DNA from: Aquificaceae bacterium
Lineage (GTDB): Bacteria; Aquificota; Aquificia; Aquificales; Aquificaceae
Length of the DNA: 5,281 nt
Direction of reading: 5' to 3'
Assembly: GCA_015490115.1 (NCBI GenBank)
Contig: WFYM01000213.1
Location: 1-5,281 of the forward strand
The notes under the pieces are model-generated. The model had not been told where the DNA came from and did not search any database. It saw only the letters and a list, made by a program, of their open reading frames with translations. Below are positions 3,446 through 5,281 of the stretch, in pieces (position 1 is the stretch's first letter; the number at the start of each line of letters is the position of its first letter). The position numbers and the translations under genes were made by a program.

Positions 3446-5281
3446 GCGTTCTCCTCAGCTACCTCGTCGGTCTCGGCTGTTTCTTTTCCTTGCAAGGCAT
3501 AGCGGAGGACGTCTTCCTCTTTCTCGGTCTCTTCCTCTTTCTGATCGGTCTTTTGAACGACCTCAAATGGGAGATCTACCCGCCGAGGTGGGTCCTCACG
3601 CTGATCGGTTTTGCCGGATCTTTCCTCTTCCTGTCCGAGCTTAGCTTGGATAACGCCATAAAGCCCTTCGCCCACGTCCTTTTGCTTCTCCTCCTTGTGA
3701 AGGCTCTCGAAGAAAAAAAGCCGAGGGATATCCACCAGATACTCCTCCTTTCCCTCTTCGGAGTTGCGGTCTCGACAACCTTCAGGCTCGACATAAGCTT
3801 CCTCGCCTTCTTCCTCTACCAGCTCTTTCTGGGGGGTGTCGCCTTTCTCATGACTAACCTATATGCGAACGTGGGAGAGGAACCTGTCCCGAAGGAGATC
3901 GTAAGGAAGTACCTCGGCTTTTCCTTGGCTTTTACGGTAATTACAGGACTCCTCAGCATCCCCTTCTTTTTACTCCTTCCGAGGACACACACGCCCCTCT
4001 TTGACGTCTTTGCAAGGAAGGAGAGGGGTCTCGTCAGCGGTATAGCGGAGAGCGTGGAACTCGGCAAGGTAGGTGAGATACAGCAGGACAACACCGTGGT
4101 CATGAGAGTTTACGGGGAGCTTCCAGAAATAGTCTACTGGAGGGTATCCGTCTTCGACACCTTCGTGGGGACGAGGTGGGTGAAGACGCAGGAAGAGGAA
4201 GCTTACTGGATACCTCCTCAGGGGGAAACCTTGACATACACCGTCCTCCTCGAACCCACCTACGACACCTACATACCCTTGATAGACTATCCCCTAAAGA
4301 TACTCAGCATTGAAGGTTACAGGGGAAAGATCTTGAGAAGGGCGGGTGGCGTTTTCGAGGGGACGAGGGCGGTCTCGAGACCGATAAGATACAAAGCTCT
4401 TTCCATCCTCGGTGAGCCTGCGGACCCACCTCAAGAGATCCACCTTCAGGTCCCTCCCGAGGTCCCGGAGAGGATAAGGAGGCTCGCAAAGGAGCTATCG
4501 GAAAGGACCGAAACTCCCGAGGAGAAGATAGAGGCTGTCGTTCGCTTCTTCAAAGAGGGCTTCAGATACTCCCTCGAGCTCCCACCCTTCGAAGGTGACC
4601 CTTTGGAACACTTCCTATTCGAGAGCAAGGAGGGGAACTGCGAGTTCTTCGCCTCCTCAACAGCACTTCTTCTCAGGCTAATGGGTGTCCCCGCGAGGCT
4701 CGTCGGAGGCTATAAGGGTTACTTAAGGAACGACTTCGGTCGCTACTACATAGTGACCAACTCGATGGCTCACGTCTGGGTCGAAGCCTACGTAAAGGGG
4801 AGGTGGGTGAGGGTGGACACAACACCGCCTTACGTATCCCCGGGAGTCAGGAGGATATCAAAACTCGACCTCTTGAGGGATGCGGTTATATCCTTTTGGT
4901 ACGAGAACGTAGTGGACTTCTCCGCAGAGAAGCAGGTCTCCATGCTGAGGTCCCTCCGCTTTAGCCTTCGGAGTCTCAAAAAGGGGGAATTCCTTTCGGA
5001 GATCCTTCCTTGGACAGCCCTCTTTATTGTTGCCATATTAGGCTTTTATCTGTATACTAACTACCTCAGGAGAAGTCCTGAGAATTTGTATAGGAGGATG
5101 ATAAGGAGGCTGGAGAGGGCAGAGGGTGTGCGGCTCGAGGGGCTTCTGCCTGAGGAGGTCTTAAAGTTCGCGGAAGGGAAACCCTACTACAGGGACGTTG
5201 AGTTCATAGTGAGGCTCTACCAGAGGCACAGATACGGACCATATCCTGTCTCGAGTTCGGAGTTAAGAGAAGGTTATAGGG
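3424..5281 (+). CDS. TgpA-like membrane transglutaminase-family protein, 3' end cut by window
   Basis: The frame is open for 619 codons and leaves the window without a stop. Order of parts: an N-terminal multi-pass membrane region like DUF3488, with hydrophobic segments near 8-22, 30-45, 56-71, 82-93, 106-118, 124-143 and 165-186; a mostly hydrophilic stretch (190-400); a transglutaminase core with EGNCEFFASS (403-412), MAHVWVEAY (448-456) and RVDTTPP (463-469), giving the triad C406-H450-D465; a membrane helix at about 528-546; and a cytoplasmic tail resembling DUF4129 (LYRRMIRRLERAEG at 555-568, IVRLYQRHRYGP at 595-606). This is the architecture of Pseudomonas TgpA, placing the Cys-His-Asp domain outside the membrane. 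Substrate and reaction are unknown; such folds can crosslink, hydrolyse amides or cut peptides. GTG at 3424 is chosen for its AGGGAG site; TTG at 3442 is the alternative. TgpA-type genes often lie beside MoxR ATPase and DUF58 genes; neither is seen here. Confidence 0.93.
   Translation, partial: MVSAKRLSVLLSYLVGLGCFFSLQGIAEDVFLFLGLFLFLIGLLNDLKWEIYPPRWVLTLIGFAGSFLFLSELSLDNAIKPFAHVLLLLLLVKALEEKKPRDIHQILLLSLFGVAVSTTFRLDISFLAFFLYQLFLGGVAFLMTNLYANVGEEPVPKEIVRKYLGFSLAFTVITGLLSIPFFLLLPRTHTPLFDVFARKERGLVSGIAESVELGKVGEIQQDNTVVMRVYGELPEIVYWRVSVFDTFVGTRWVKTQEEEAYWIPPQGETLTYTVLLEPTYDTYIPLIDYPLKILSIEGYRGKILRRAGGVFEGTRAVSRPIRYKALSILGEPADPPQEIHLQVPPEVPERIRRLAKELSERTETPEEKIEAVVRFFKEGFRYSLELPPFEGDPLEHFLFESKEGNCEFFASSTALLLRLMGVPARLVGGYKGYLRNDFGRYYIVTNSMAHVWVEAYVKGRWVRVDTTPPYVSPGVRRISKLDLLRDAVISFWYENVVDFSAEKQVSMLRSLRFSLRSLKKGEFLSEILPWTALFIVAILGFYLYTNYLRRSPENLYRRMIRRLERAEGVRLEGLLPEEVLKFAEGKPYYRDVEFIVRLYQRHRYGPYPVSSSELREGYR

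Noticed and set aside
2780..3735. Minus-strand frames opposite the HD and transglutaminase genes
   Set aside because: They lie antisense to two strong family matches and have no recognisable motifs.
4370..4383. 14-base perfect palindrome CGGTCTCGAGACCG
   Set aside because: It lies in the middle of the transglutaminase coding region, spans common codons around one of many CTCGAG sites, and no promoter or gene boundary is nearby.
3816..5036. Minus-strand frames opposite the transglutaminase gene
   Set aside because: The plus strand holds one continuous 619-codon frame with an intact catalytic triad; these are shadows.
1..5281. CRISPR array, mobile element, tRNA or rRNA
   Set aside because: No regularly spaced repeats, transposase motifs, terminal inverted repeats or RNA gene signatures were seen; almost every base is covered by coding sequence.

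Overview
The window looks like chromosomal DNA from a thermophilic bacterium. Arginine is written mostly as AGG, isoleucine often as ATA, coding strands are strongly purine-loaded (GAG/GAA/AAG/AGG), and the proteins are rich in Lys, Glu and Arg. This style fits Aquificota or a similar deep-branching thermophile group. The assignment rests on codon and protein style only; no marker gene here fixes the taxon. Gene packing is very tight: the only non-coding stretch is 77 bases between two divergent transcription units.

Left unit (minus strand, about 1-1205): hfq, the Sm-like RNA chaperone, is followed by hflX, a ribosome-associated GTPase. They overlap by ATGA, so hflX is probably translationally coupled. 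The hfq-hflX order is the same as in the proteobacterial miaA-hfq-hflX cluster. hflX runs off the left edge; 332 residues are present, including the N-terminal domain and GTPase motifs G1, G3 and G4.

Divergent control region (1206-1282): the plus strand carries a good sigma-70-type promoter (TTGCAA, 17-base spacer, TAAATT). Its -10 box lies so close to the ATG at 1283 that the message should be almost or fully leaderless. A perfect 13-base inverted repeat fills most of the spacer and is a candidate operator. On the minus strand hfq has a strong AAGGAGGT ribosome binding site.

Right unit (plus strand, 1283 to beyond the right edge): four tightly packed genes, probably one operon. (1) A protein I cannot name, whose C-terminal half resembles a degenerate DUF309 helical domain. 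(2) A 68-residue two-helix protein of unknown function. (3) An HD-domain phosphohydrolase of the COG1078/SAMHD1-like dNTPase type with its metal ligands intact. (4) A large membrane protein with an N-terminal multi-pass domain, an extracytoplasmic transglutaminase-like Cys-His-Asp domain, a further membrane helix and a DUF4129-like tail (TgpA-like), cut off at the right edge. Genes 1 and 2 overlap by 88 bases, genes 2 and 3 are one base apart under the preferred start, and genes 3 and 4 overlap by 22 bases.

The left unit is classic RNA and ribosome physiology. The right unit joins a nucleotide-hydrolysis enzyme and a cell-envelope enzyme to two unknown proteins, and is the part most likely to hold something undescribed. 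I see no mobile element, CRISPR array, tRNA, rRNA or terminator.
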